Source of the DNA: Larix kaempferi
Taxonomy: Eukaryota > Streptophyta > Pinopsida > Pinales > Pinaceae
NCBI GenBank assembly: GCA_027924585.1
Contig: BSBM01000321.1
Span: 1,439,001-1,503,000, forward strand
Direction of reading: 5' to 3'
DNA: 64,000 nucleotides
How positions within the stretch are numbered: position 1 is the stretch's first letter; every line of letters begins with the position of its first letter. The position numbers and the translations under genes are program-made. This document shows positions 1 to 10,273 of this stretch, in pieces. The notes beneath the pieces were generated by a model. The model was given only the letters and a program-made list of their open reading frames with translations. It was not told the origin of the DNA and ran no database searches.

Positions 1-698
1 AAAACATTTGAACATTACTAGCATTTTTACATCAAAAAATACAAAAAAATCCTCTTCCAGAACAAAATACAAAGGAATCCTATAATTACGAGTTATTCTG
101 TCCAGATCCCTCTTAAGATTGTTCAAACTCGCAAATTTATGAGCTCCGGAAAGGCATGAGATGATTATAGACCTCATGACCAAAGTTGGGACGAACCAGA
201 GAACGAATCATCCAACAAATACTAAATCCTATGTAGTTGCACCAATACTTCACAAAATAAGCAGAATCACCACATACATCTACGCTCTAAAGAAAAATGT
301 CGGAGAACTATTCAAAGCAATGGCTTTCAATGCAGATGAAAACACTTCTGAGAACGTGATAGGCGAGTAAGAAGCCGGAGTATTCGATCTATTCTCTATA
401 AATTCTAAAGGTTAGTGCAACTAATCTGGCTGTCTAACATAATAATAACATCAAACTACATAAATAATTTATCAGACACTCACTGAAATAACATAGGGTT
501 TACAGACATAAATTAATAAGGGCATCAATAAGTTGATCAGGCTAAAATTTATTTAAAAGCAGAGATTTCAGCCGATACATTACTACTACTTTTCAGAACA
601 GGCTTTAAGATCACATGCTGCGACCTTCTCCCATGAGGCGAGGGACTTGTTATCACACTAATTCTAGCTGCTAATAAAAGATATCCTGTCCGGGATGG
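1..698. other. Left flank, no supported gene
   Basis: AT-rich sequence left of the copia element. A 69-codon open frame on + (161-370) has no recognisable motif, and the opposite strand over the same stretch also reads as a broken frame. No LTR copy matching the element's 3' LTR is present here, so the copia element has lost its 5' end. Confidence 0.5.
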
Positions 699-2111
699 AT
701 GAAAGATTTTGAGATGGACTCTCAATCTTCAGAAGTGGCGTTAATGGCAAAAGGGAAACAACCATACAGGGGCAAGACATGGGACAGAAACAAGACAGGC
801 AAGTTTCAGCCAAGAAACAGAGGTATGACTCACTCAAAATCTGATTCTCATGATAAGAAAAATGATGGTTGTTTTTATTGTGGGAAAACTGGTCATCATG
901 CTAAAGACTGTTATAAAAAGAAAGCCGATGAATCCAAACAGAGGTTTAGAAAACATAATGGAAATTATGTGACAACTGAAACATCCACCAATGAAGGTTT
1001 TAAGAATTTAAAGTTGTTTATTTCAGAAGCTGCATTGTCTGCAGAAACTAATGATGAAAATGCATGGTTCATAGATTCAGATGCCTCAGCCCATATGTCT
1101 TGTGTCAAAGAGTGGTTTGATGAATATCATGAGAGAACAGATGAGACGCACATATATTTAGGAGATAATACATCTCATAAAATTCAGGGTTATGGAGTGA
1201 TAAGTGTGAAATTACCTAATGGCCAAAAGAAATAGATTCATGATGTGTTGTATGTTCCAGGCATCAAAAAGAATTTAATTTCTGTTTCCACAATAATTGA
1301 TCAAAATCTGAATGTAGAATTTATGCAGTCTCATTGTCTTGTGAAGGATATTCAGAATCGTTATAATGTCATAGCCACAGAGACAAGAATTGGAGGACTG
1401 TATAAACTTGATGTCACAAAGCCCACTCATCAAGCATTGATATCTACTACAATGACAATAGAAGAGCTATGGCATTGCAGGTATGGGCATCTTAATCAAA
1501 ATGACTTAGTATTACTTCAGAAGAAATTGATGGTTGAAGGGCTTCCTGTTTTGAACCATGAGCATATAGAATGTGAAGCTTGTGCACTAGGTAAGCATCA
1601 CAGGGAAGAATTTCCAGTGCACAAAGAAAAGAAACCAAGAGAATTACTTGAATTAATACATACTGATGTATATGGTCCCATGTAAACCTTATCACTTGGT
1701 GGTATGAGGTATTTTCTTATATTTGTTGATGACAAATCTATATTTACTTGGGTTTATTTTATAAGGAAAAAGAGTGATGTGTTTGAATATTTTAAAGAAT
1801 TCAAAACTATGGTGGAAAAGCAGACAGGAAAGTGCATCAAGATACTCAGATCTGATCAAGGTGGAGAATACACCTTGGGAGCTTTTGAACGATACTGCAA
1901 AAACAATTCCTGTCTACAATTCACAGGAATTGTAGACCAATTCACAGTTCCTTCTACACCACAGCAAAATGATGTAGCTGAAAGGAAGAACAGGACATTA
2001 GTGGAATGTGCTCGCGGCATGTTAAAAGGTAAAAATATCTCTAATGGTTTTTTAGCAGAAACCATTAACACTACTATTTATTTAAAGAATAGAAGTCCAA
2101 CTAGGATTTAG
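699..2111 (+). pseudogene. copia gag end, protease and integrase
   Basis: This is the upstream part of the copia polyprotein, all in one frame. A CCHC zinc knuckle (CFYCGKTGHHAKDC) lies about residues 58-71 of the remaining frame. It is followed by the protease motif WFIDSDASAHMS, where the usual DSGAS has become DSDAS. The GAG-pre-integrase motif LWHCRYGHL and the integrase HHCC finger (H...H, then CEACALGKHH) follow, then the DDE core (HTDVYGP, SDQGGEY, ERKNRT). Stops at 1233-1235 and 1683-1685 interrupt the frame, and it ends in a frameshift near 2105. The integrase carries an 18-nt in-frame insertion around 1905-1925. It could not give a working product. Confidence 0.92.
1904..1947. repeat. 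Quasipalindromic insertion inside integrase
   Basis: An 11-bp perfect inverted repeat, GTCTACAATTC (1912-1922) and GAATTGTAGAC (1927-1937), has a 4-nt loop. A second overlapping pair is CAATTCCTGT (1904-1913) and ACAGGAATTG (1923-1932). CAATTCACAG also occurs twice as a direct repeat (1917-1926 and 1938-1947). The inverted copy adds about six residues to an otherwise conserved integrase segment without shifting the frame. Confidence 0.85.
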
Positions 2112-2643
2112 ATTCAAAAACACCTTTTGAAGTTCTTTATGGCTATAAACCTGAAGTTGGTGATTTAAAAGTATTTGGTTCAAAGGCATTTGCTCATATT
2201 CCCAAAGATGAGAGAAGAAAACTGAATGCAAAATCTGTTAAGTGTACTTTTCTTGGTTATTATGATGATCATAAGGCATACAAACTGTTTGACCTTAATT
2301 CACATAAGCTCATAGCAAGCAGAGATGTGATTTTTCATGAGACTACAGATGAAGAAGTAAGTAAGTATGATGTATGGCATACTTCTTATGACAATGATGT
2401 TCAAGTAAAAATTGATATATATAATGAACAGGAACATGTAGAACAACAAGGTGAAAGCAACGTAGAGACTCCAACAACTCCTATGCCTCAGAAAAGAAGA
2501 GATGAAAGTACAGAAAGTGGTGGACCATTGAGGAAGTCTACAAGAACAATTCAGATACCCTCCAGGTATAAAGACTATGCTTTGATGACACAAGTAATGA
2601 ATGTTGTAGAACCTACTTCTTATGTGTTAAATTTTGAGCATTA
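2111..2643 (+). pseudogene. copia integrase C-terminus and linker
   Basis: This continues the copia polyprotein in the next frame after the frameshift near 2105. It begins with the conserved integrase C-terminal stretch (SKTPFEVLYGYKP, then VFGSKAFAHIP and CTFLGYY) and runs into the acidic linker that precedes reverse transcriptase (RKSTRTIQIPSRY). The frame stops at 2642-2644 only because the solo LTR begins there. Joining residues before 2643 to those after 3228 restores a continuous family-like reading. Confidence 0.88.
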
Positions 2644-3225
2644 ATTCACAATACTCTAGGATCTTCACTGAGAGAATAACATATACAGTATATCAATGCA
2701 TAACAATCACAATAAGCATCACAAGCATCACAAGAATCAAAAGCATGAGAGACAAGAGACACAGAGTTTCTGTGGGGAAAACCCTAAGGTGAAAAACCCC
2801 ACAACTTCCTCAGAGATAGAGAGAGCAATGGCTCAACCAAAGTACAACCAAAATACACTGAGATAGTCTCCTAGTAGCAGATGATCCTCCTCCTCACTAG
2901 TGCGCCACTTTCTAAGTGAGAGAAGTGTGAGTTTCCGAGTGATACAAATAGAGATCTCCTGATCTTTATTTATACTTAACCTATTTTCCCAATATCCTTA
3001 TGGGGCCGACTTGTCTAGCTAGGTACATCCACAATATAATATATATTTAAGGGCCGACCCCACACATGGTGGTCTAATAACCCATCGGCAAGTACACATA
3101 CTTGCGACACTTGTCAATACACATGACGACACTTCTTTATAGAGGAATAACACCTCTTATAAGGGTACAATAAATATATATAAAATACATAGATGAAATA
3201 CATTCCGAAGTTACATATACATCAA
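2644..3225 (-). mobile_element. Solo LTR in copia pol, TSD CATTA
   Basis: A 582-bp non-coding insertion is flanked by a 5-bp direct repeat CATTA (2639-2643 and 3226-3230). Removing it restores the copia reading frame exactly (FEH joined to YEQA), which fixes both ends. On the minus strand it has a TATA-like TATAAATA (plus 2967-2976), followed downstream by the GTTTTCCCCACAG-type leader common in long plant LTRs. It has no coding sequence. The ends do not show a clean TG...CA, so a small non-autonomous element is an alternative. Confidence 0.75.
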
Positions 3226-4758
3226 CATTATGAACAAGCCAAAACTCCTAAGGACTGGAATAATGCAATGAATGAAGAATATGACTCAATAATGAAGAAT
3301 GACACTTGGGAATTAACTGAGCTCCCTGAAAACAAGGTTTCCATAGGATGTAAATGGCTATATAAAACCAAGTTTAATGCTGATGGAAGTATTGACAAAT
3401 ATAAGGCCAGATTAGTTGCAAAAGGGTATTCACAAAAGGAAGGAATTGATTATGAAGACAATTTTGCACCTATAGCTAAGTTAAATACAATTAGAGTCAT
3501 GATTGCATTAGCTACACAATACAATTCGAAAGTTCATCAGTTAGATGTTAAGTCTGCATTTCTGAATGGTGATTTAAAAGAAGAATTTTATTTGGTTCAT
3601 CCTGAGGGATTTATAAAGAAAGGGGAAGAAGATATTGTCTATAAACTCAAGAAAGCTTTATATGGTTTAAAACAAGCACCTAGATCTTGGTATATTAAGA
3701 TAGATTCATTCTTTGCCCATAAAGGTTTTGTGAAAAGTAAAAATGATCATAATCTGTATGTTAAAAAGGATGAAAATGGAAAAGTAGCTTTGATATCCTT
3801 GTATGTTGATGATTTGATTATCACTGGTAGTGCTTCTCATTTGATTGAAGATATTAAGATTCAATTAGCATAGATATTTGAAATGAAGGATCTTGGTGAA
3901 ATACATTATTGTTTAGGTCTAGAAATATGGAGAGAAAACAGTAAAACAATTGTCACTCAAAGCAAATACTCAAGGGAGATTCTAGAAAGATTCAATATGA
4001 GTGATAGTAAGGCAATATCAACACATTTAGAACAGAATGTTAAGTTATCTACTCTTGATGAAACTAAAGAGGCAAATCGTGTTTTGTATCGCCAATTGGT
4101 GGGAAGTTTAAACTATCTTACCACTACCGGACCAGACATAGCATATTCAGTCAGCATTCTGAGTCAATTCATGGCTAAACCACTGGAACGCCACTAGATA
4201 CATGCAAAGAAAGTCCTTCAATATCTGAAAGGAACTGTTAATTTTGGTATTTTGTATACTAATAATTGTGATGTTGAGTTGACAGGTTACTCTGATTCAA
4301 ATTGGGATGGAAATCTTGATGACAGGAAATCAACCTCAGGATATGCATTCAACATAGGTACAGGGGTCATATCATGGAGCAGTAAGAAACAACCAACTGT
4401 TTCTTTATCATCAACATAAGCTGAATACAAAGCTCTATGTCGTGCTACTTGTGAAGGTGTATGGTTAAGGAGAATTCTTGAAGATATTGGCAACAAGCAA
4501 ATGAAGCCAACTGTTCTCAAATGTGACAATCAAAGCTCTATTAAATTGGCATACAATCCAATGTATCACGTTAGAACCAAGCATATTGAAATTCAACACC
4601 ATTTTGTAAGAGAAAAGATACAAGAGAAGGAAATTGACTTGACCTACTGTAATACCACTGAGAATGTGGCAGACATCTTTACCAAGCCTCTTGGAAAGAT
4701 GAGTTTTGAAGTATGTAGGAAACAGTTAGGTGTGGTAGAGAATCCATTTCTCCATTAA
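3226..4758 (+). pseudogene. copia reverse transcriptase and RNase H
   Basis: This is the distal half of the copia polyprotein. Reverse transcriptase shows KTKFNADGSIDKYKARLVA, DVKSAFLNG, ALYGLKQAPR and the catalytic LYVDDLIITG near 3800. After a nonsense codon at 3871-3873 come MKDLGEIHYCLGLEI, the RNase H stretch SDSNWDGNLDDRKSTSGY, and the C-terminal VRTKHIEI and NVADIFTKPL motifs. Further stops lie at 4195-4197 (Trp position) and 4417-4419 (Gln position). The frame ends at its natural stop 9 nt before the LTR. Frame is otherwise maintained, so decay here is by point mutation. Confidence 0.93.
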
Positions 4759-4765
4759 GGGGGAG
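4757..4765 (+). promoter_or_regulatory. Polypurine tract of copia element
   Basis: AAGGGGGAG lies directly before the TGTTAG start of the 3' LTR, the expected place for the plus-strand primer. Confidence 0.8.
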
Positions 4766-4950
4766 TGTTAGATAATAATTCCGAATTACTTAGAATAGAT
4801 CTGTTAGGATACGTGTCAATTGAGATCCATTTAGATCCATTTTTCCAGCAGTTTGTTGAATGCTCTCTTAGCTATATATTGTAACCAGATTTCATAATAA
4901 TATCAAGTCGTGTGTTCTGTTCTGCTTTTGCACTATGTTCTATTTTCACA
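4766..4950 (+). repeat. copia 3' LTR
   Basis: It starts TGTTAGATAATAATTCC right after the polypurine tract. The right end is judged from CA-ending candidates at 4932 and 4950; P450-like coding sequence starts at about 4947, so the true end may be the earlier site. There is no second copy in the window. Confidence 0.65.
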
Positions 4951-5215
4951 TTCAGAGAGGTAGTTGCAGACGTAGAATACAAAGGTGAGCACATCTCCTC
5001 ATAATATTAAATCCACAGACTTACCTATTTCGTTATAACTGAGAAAAAAATAGAGAGATTGAATTGGGTCAAGTCCATGTGACTCCTGAGAACGAATTTT
5101 CCTTCTGGTATTTGTTGTACAGGTTACCTCATCCCAAAAGGATGAAAGGTCATGCCATTGTTTAGAAACCTTCATCGTAGTCCAGAGTTAACCATGGGAG
5201 TTCGACCCTTCTGGT
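4947..5215 (+). pseudogene. CYP707A-like P450, 3' exon pair (fragment)
   Basis: On + the sequence reads FTFREVVADVEYK, then a GTGAGC donor at 4985 and a TTGTACAG acceptor ending at 5122, then GYLIPKG, a TGA at 5143-5145 where the family has Trp, and KVMPLFRNLHRSPE. This is the conserved stretch leading to the PERF region in CYP85-clan P450s, closest by eye to CYP707A (abscisic acid 8'-hydroxylase). FDPSGF follows in a shifted frame near 5196. The 5' part of this exon is lost against the copia LTR and the heme-binding domain is absent. It is a pseudogene fragment; the subfamily call rests on remembered motifs. Confidence 0.72.
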
Positions 5216-5283
5216 TTTTCCAATGATAACCAGAAATTTTCAGAATATTTTTGGGGAGACGGAAAATTTCAGATAAGCAAGCA

Positions 5284-5480
5284 CCTTCTCTGTTTGGAGG
5301 CCAGGTGAAGACAACATTCAGATTCTGTGAGTAAATCTGCAACATTTCGCCTATATAAGGCCACCCGAATGACCCTAGAGGCAAGCTCAATGAGACATTG
5401 CGAACAGATATAAGCCTCCGACATAGCCATATATTGACTAAGGCCACCAAGAGAATTAGCCCAAATCCCACTAAATTCAT
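5284..5480 (-). pseudogene. CYP707A-like P450, N-terminal exon (inverted)
   Basis: On - an ATG at 5480 opens a 102-codon frame. It starts with a hydrophobic membrane anchor (about residues 3-20) and then the proline-rich hinge motif LPLGSFGWPYIGEMLQIYS, which in CYP707A reads LPPGSxGWPYIGETLQLYS. Around 5300 the frame slips: the SKQRR expected next is in another frame, and homology fades by 5284. The 3' exons of the same kind of gene lie immediately left but on the opposite strand, so the locus has been inverted or assembled from two copies. CCAAT motifs lie upstream of the ATG (right side). Confidence 0.72.
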
Positions 5481-5540
5481 TGTAGCAACTTCTTGCTTCT
5501 TAGGGGAAAACAGGGGAGAGAAGGGCAGAGACTAGACTTT

Positions 5541-5883
5541 GTAAAATCAAGCAGCCAATACGTGCAGCCAATTCTTATTGGATTTGTGCTCGAAAATAGG
5601 CTACAAGATTCATGCTGAGAGTTAACAAGTATAGTTTGAGAGTTAACTTTTTTTTAATTGCATTGTGAATTTTTAAAAAAAAATTATTTTATACTTAGTT
5701 TAAAATAGAAAATTAATGATATTAAAATAAAAATAAATTTTTTATGTATTATAGTAAAAGTACATAATAAAAGAGGGAATTGGTCAATTTCTAGAATGTG
5801 ATGGGATGCAAGAATTTGTCATCTTTTTAATATAAAAAATGTATACAATGCAAGAATTTGTCATCCATGTTATCTTATAAGAT
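5541..5883. other. AT-rich spacer with an 18-bp direct repeat
   Basis: No gene seen. ATGCAAGAATTTGTCATC occurs at 5806-5823 and again at 5848-5865, 24 bp apart; its origin is unclear (duplication scar or old target-site copy). Confidence 0.5.
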
Positions 5884-6588
5884 TGTGAAGTATGGGGGTG
5901 CAACATTTCTAGAGCATCTTGGAGAAAGATTGAGCAAATCCAGAAGCGGTTTATAACTTGTAAACTCAAAATTAAAAGCAATACGCATTATCATATTCTC
6001 CTAATAGAAGTGGGTATTTCCCCCATTGAGAGCATGGCTATGACTAGGTAACGCCTCAAGTGGAGTTAGTGTAAAGATACGATGGCTTGGTTAGACCATT
6101 GGAGCATTAATGAAAATGACACTTTACAGAAAAATAAGATACTATAAGGAGGTCATTAACCCTAATTTGGAAGATCAGAAATATCTCTCGATAGTAACCT
6201 GTTCAAAAAAGAAAATTAATATAGCCAAGATTAGAACGAACTCCCATGAGCTTCATAGCGAAACAGGGCATTGGTCTATTCTCAAAACTCCGTGGGCGGA
6301 AAGGGTTTGCATCTTTGTGAGTCTATGAGCGTTGAGGATGAAAATCACTTTTTCTTAGAGTGTCGTGCTTACACCCACATTAGATATGAGTTTCATAGTA
6401 TTTGCTACAATACAAACCTTGCTAACATCCTAACTTCCCAAAACTATAGTGAGCTTGGAAAGCTTCTTACCAAGATTTTTGAGCATATGAACAAAAGTTT
6501 AAAGCAAACCAAGTAATAACTTTCTCAAGTACCAATAGACCAAAGTTGGTCTCAGTGGACGTTAATCATCATCATCATCATCAAAAAA
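5884..6588 (+). mobile_element. LINE 3' fragment with hairpin and (ATC)6 tail
   Basis: Broken frames on + read CEVWGCNISRASWRKIEQIQ, then KIRTNSHELHSETGHW, then a CxxC...H...C-like end (CESMSVEDENHFFLEC). This is the post-RT end of a non-L1 LINE polyprotein, 5'-truncated and with at least two frameshifts. The frame ends at 6516. The short 3' UTR holds a 7-bp-stem hairpin AGACCAA-AG-TTGGTCT (6537-6552), followed by six ATC units (6565-6582) and A6. A hairpin plus microsatellite tail is the usual 3' end of LINEs that recognise their own RNA tail. Confidence 0.75.
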
Positions 6589-7762
6589 GTGGAGGATGAA
6601 AAACAATTTTCATTAAAATGTCTTATATATATGTTCATATTATATTTCAATTTCAAAATATTTGTAACACTAAATCTTTGTAACACGGTAACTCATTAAA
6701 ACTATGAAGATTTAAAAAGCTCCTCTCCAATCATTTTGTGTATAAAAATAAAATGCTAAAGCTTCTCAACTTAAAGAGTAACACAAATTTATGTAACCTA
6801 CTAATGTTTTTATTCTTTATGGTTAGATAGTACAACTAAGAGTGGTTTTATCTTCATGTACTTAATGTTAAAACTAAAATTGAAGTATATAACAGTCTTA
6901 GTGATATTTATTTATATATAATAGAAGCACCACTGAAAACAAATCTTAATTTCTAAGAAATGGCATTTGATTAAATTTTATGTCAAATTGATACTTAATT
7001 TTTAAAATTTATATTTAAAGCAAAAGAGACTTCATTTAACCATCAAATTTCAACTATAACTTATTTTTAACTAAAGAAACTACATTAATCAATATATGTA
7101 TATGCATATACAAATGGTCAATGATTCCGTATATGTAAGGTCAAAAAATATTTTTTATGCTTCGTATCACCAATCCTTTAAGATTGATTTTATTAAATAG
7201 AAATGCTATGTTATTAGTTATAATAGAAAATCTTCTTAGATGTTTGGTTATTTGTTTATCCATTTCTCACTTTGGGATATTAGGTTATAAAATTTGATTG
7301 ATTATATTTGAAATGATACAATAGTTTTGGTAATTATTTAAATGTTTTATGATTTTTTTTAATTCAAATTAATGAAAAATAAATTATTTTGGATAAATAG
7401 AATTTTAGAAATTATATTATACAATTCAATTATAATAAGTTATAATAAGAGTATTTAAGGATGTTTTTTTTTCAATAGAAAAATCTATTTCCTTACTATT
7501 CCATTAAATCAAAAAAAAAAATGTAACACATACATCATTATAATTACATATAGAAGCATCTTTATAGAAATATTATGAATATTGACGAGAGGACCAATAA
7601 ACAACCTATCATAATCAGTCCACTCTTAACCAGTAGTTAACTTAAAACACATAAAAGCCAACAAAAATGTCTCCTCAGTCCATCAAGTCTATAAACCAAT
7701 CAAGAAAAACTTTAAACTAATCATTACTAAACCATCCAAAAAAGAAGCCAAATATGACATGA
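6589..7762. other. AT-rich intergenic stretch
   Basis: No coding frame, LTR or repeat array that I can recognise; many A and T runs. Confidence 0.5.
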
Positions 7763-8420
7763 TTATCTAATTAGCAGAATGTATCCATCAACTACTACGG
7801 AGGCTTCAACAACTTCTTCAAAATATAAAGTATCGTAATGGAGATTCATTGCTTTCTTTGACAAGAAGTCGGCCTCTAAGTTAAAGATCCCGTAGATGTG
7901 AGAAAAAGAAAGTTCCGAAAAAGTTGCAATTAGACTATGAATCCTTTGGTACCATTGTGCAAGCTACAAAACTTGTAAATTATATATTCTTTTGGCCCAC
8001 TTAACAATTACCTCAGAATCTTCAAAAATACGAAGAGAGATAATACTATTAAAGAAGGAAAAATGAAGAAGCTTCCATAAAGTTACAAGTTTTGCTTTTG
8101 TGTTACTTCCAAAACCACACCCTACCCATAACTTATAATTGTGATCTTCATTGACTTTCAAAACCATTCCATTACCACATAAACCTGAAGATGAAGCACC
8201 ATCAAGAAAACCAGTTGTTGAAGAAAAGATGAAAAAAGGAGCAGTCACAACTTTAGGCTTTCTATGCCTTACTCCTTTAAATTATTATTTATGATAACTA
8301 GCACTTTTCAGAATATAAATATGAGAATTAGGGGCGATAATTTCAAAAATCATTTTTTTCATCATATTCTAGACCGCCTAAGAAACAAAAATTGGTAATA
8401 ACTTATGGTGGAAAATCATA
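7763..8420 (-). mobile_element. L1-type LINE, RNase H end (fragment)
   Basis: On - the frame reads through KGVRHRKPKVV and GFLDGASSSGLCGNGMVL (first RNase H Asp in FDGAS context), then FEDSEVIVKWAKR (second acidic residues), a TAG, and HIYGIFNLEADFLSKKAM, ending at 7763. This is the plant LINE RNase H (RVT_3) pattern and sits at the polyprotein C-terminus. Sequence to about 8420 stays in frame but is unconserved. The reverse transcriptase is missing, so this is a 5'-truncated copy. Confidence 0.78.
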
Positions 8421-8507
8421 AGTCCCCACTCTCTGAAATTGTCAGCAATAAAAAAAAGTGCCCCAAGTCTGAGAGATACGAATCCATTTATGCATTAAAA
8501 CCAAAAT

Positions 8508-8553
8508 ATAATCCATTAAAATTACACTTTATAATCCATTAAAATTACACTTT
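8508..8553. repeat. 23-bp perfect tandem duplication
   Basis: A 23-bp unit beginning ATAATCCATTAAAATTAC is present twice head to tail with no mismatch seen. Confidence 0.9.
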
Positions 8554-9420
8554 TGTTGAGGATTACTCCACCAACTTTACTCGATGACGAACTAAATAAA
8601 TTCAAATTAGTAGAATGTTTATCCATCACCATAGTTTGTATTATATTAAATGCAATTCTATTGTATATTCCAATTTTTTTTTAAAATTTTACTAATAATA
8701 TTAGGTTTTAATTAGATATCCTCTTCTTGCGTTGAATAAAACAAGCAACTCTTAGATAAAAAAACTAAACCGGAAGAAGACCTAATCTATAATTTTGGCG
8801 CACAAAACAACAACATTGGAGCTCTATCTCCTAAAACTAGAAAACATTTATCAGGTAACTAAGCACTCAAAATCTGGGGAATTTGGGCACCATAATGTTG
8901 GGGGGCAAGGTATTGATATACTAAATATTTCAGATCTCTCTGGGTTAAGGTCTATGAGAATAAACACATTTAAATCACGTTACACAAGACAAGAGTGAAG
9001 ATTGGTATCGCAACATAGGTTGTTAATGGTTTGGTTTAGTTTATTTTCTTTCACTAGGGATCCTCCCTTATTGAGCATATATATATATGAAAGCTTACTT
9101 GTTTTATTTATTTTTTTTCTACGAGGATTTTCTCTTATATATATATATATTTGAAAGCTTATATATATATATATATATATATTTTCCAGAAAGAAAAATA
9201 TATTCCTTAGTATTAATAGAGATAAAACCAGGATACATCAAACATGTCTTCAAAAGAAAACAATAATGGCTGTACTGTTTCCATGCCAAAGGACAACAAC
9301 AATGAACGTCATATGCATGCTTATCCTCAAGCCCAATGGTGCCAGCAAAGTCGGTATCCGTTTAACATAAAAACGTAACAATAGATCGTTTTAGCAGAGA
9401 AACGACTTGAAAGACTGCTA
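8554..9420. other. AT-rich spacer with (TA)n microsatellites
   Basis: No gene supported. Three (TA)n runs lie near 9078-9090, 9134-9150 and 9159-9182; GAAAGCTTA flanks two of them, so the block looks like a local duplication. Confidence 0.6.
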
Positions 9421-9506
9421 ACATAATAAAATATATGCTACAGAATCGACTCTGCCAAGGCCAACATAATAAAAGATATGCTACAGAACCGACTCTGCTG
9501 GCACCG
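9421..9506. repeat. 43-bp tandem duplication
   Basis: The unit starting ACATAATAAAA and containing CTACAGAAYCGACTCTGC occurs at 9421-9463 and 9464-9506 with a few mismatches. It lies in a moderately GC-rich patch (9230-9660) whose open frames I do not recognise. Confidence 0.75.
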
Positions 9507-10187
9507 TTGGCCTTGAGGATATTGCTGTAACCTAAAGAGCAAAAAAAATAAAAAGAAACAGAGGATCCTGCACCAACGCTGAGAAGGTATTAAGGCTCCC
9601 TTGATCCACCACCACCCCATCAAGCATTTCGCAGAAACGCATTTGCCCATCGAATGGACCCAAAGCCTTTGATGGTGGTAGATTGTAAATTTGTTTTTAT
9701 TTTCAAAATTATTTTATAGAAGAAAACAATTTTATTTTTTTCTATGTTTTTATGAACAATTTAGGTCGTAAAAATTTACCTAATAAGATGAGGTACCTAT
9801 CAATTAAAATAGTTCAAGTTAGCTTATCAATATGTATAATACAATTTTATTGAGTTTATTCTCTCCACCCAAACATATACTTTTCATTTAAAAGTCAAAA
9901 TCTTTTGACATTGGGTTAATTCTTAATTTTTGATATTGTTTTTGTAAAGTTTTGTATTGTTGGCAAAAAAATAATTATTAAATTGAATTTTTGAAAATTT
10001 GAAAATAGATTTTCTATTTCTTGAAAACAGAAATACAAACTTTTCTATTGATAGATTTGATATAAATTTTTATTTTTGGATATAATTTTTTTTTAAATTT
10101 ACAAATTTTACATGTATTGACAAAATATTAAATTTTATTTTTTTATTATTGTATTATTAATTTAAAAACTTTGTACCAGTATTGCTT

Positions 10188-10273
10188 GGTACATTGGACG
10201 TTACGGCCTTGCAATATGTAAGAAACCCGTGGTACATTGGACGTTACGGCCTTGGAATATGCAAGAAAGCTCT
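10188..10273. repeat. 43-bp tandem duplication
   Basis: GGTACATTGGACGTTACGGC starts both copies (10188-10230 and 10231-10273), with only a few mismatches near the 3' end of the unit. The sequence is unrelated to the duplication at 9421 although the period is the same. Confidence 0.85.

Larger units (their letters stand above)
699..4950 (+). mobile_element. Ty1/copia retrotransposon, 5'-truncated, decayed
   Basis: The domain order is zinc knuckle, protease, integrase, reverse transcriptase, RNase H, then polypurine tract and 3' LTR, which is the copia order (integrase before reverse transcriptase). The 5' LTR, primer binding site and most of gag are absent. The coding frame is broken by in-frame stops near 1233, 1683, 3871, 4195 and 4417 and by a frameshift near 2105, and is split by a solo LTR at 2644-3225. 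Most of the stops lie where the family has Gln or Trp, as expected from C-to-T decay. The 3' LTR lies against a P450 pseudogene exon. Confidence 0.93.

Noticed and set aside
161-370. 69-codon open frame on + as a gene
   Set aside because: No motif or upstream signals; the opposite strand is equally plausible as old coding sequence.
2644-3225. Terminal inverted repeats marking a MITE
   Set aside because: The ends are not complementary; a TATA-bearing LTR fits better.
9438-9650. 70-codon frame on -
   Set aside because: It lies over a 43-bp tandem duplication and has no recognised domain.
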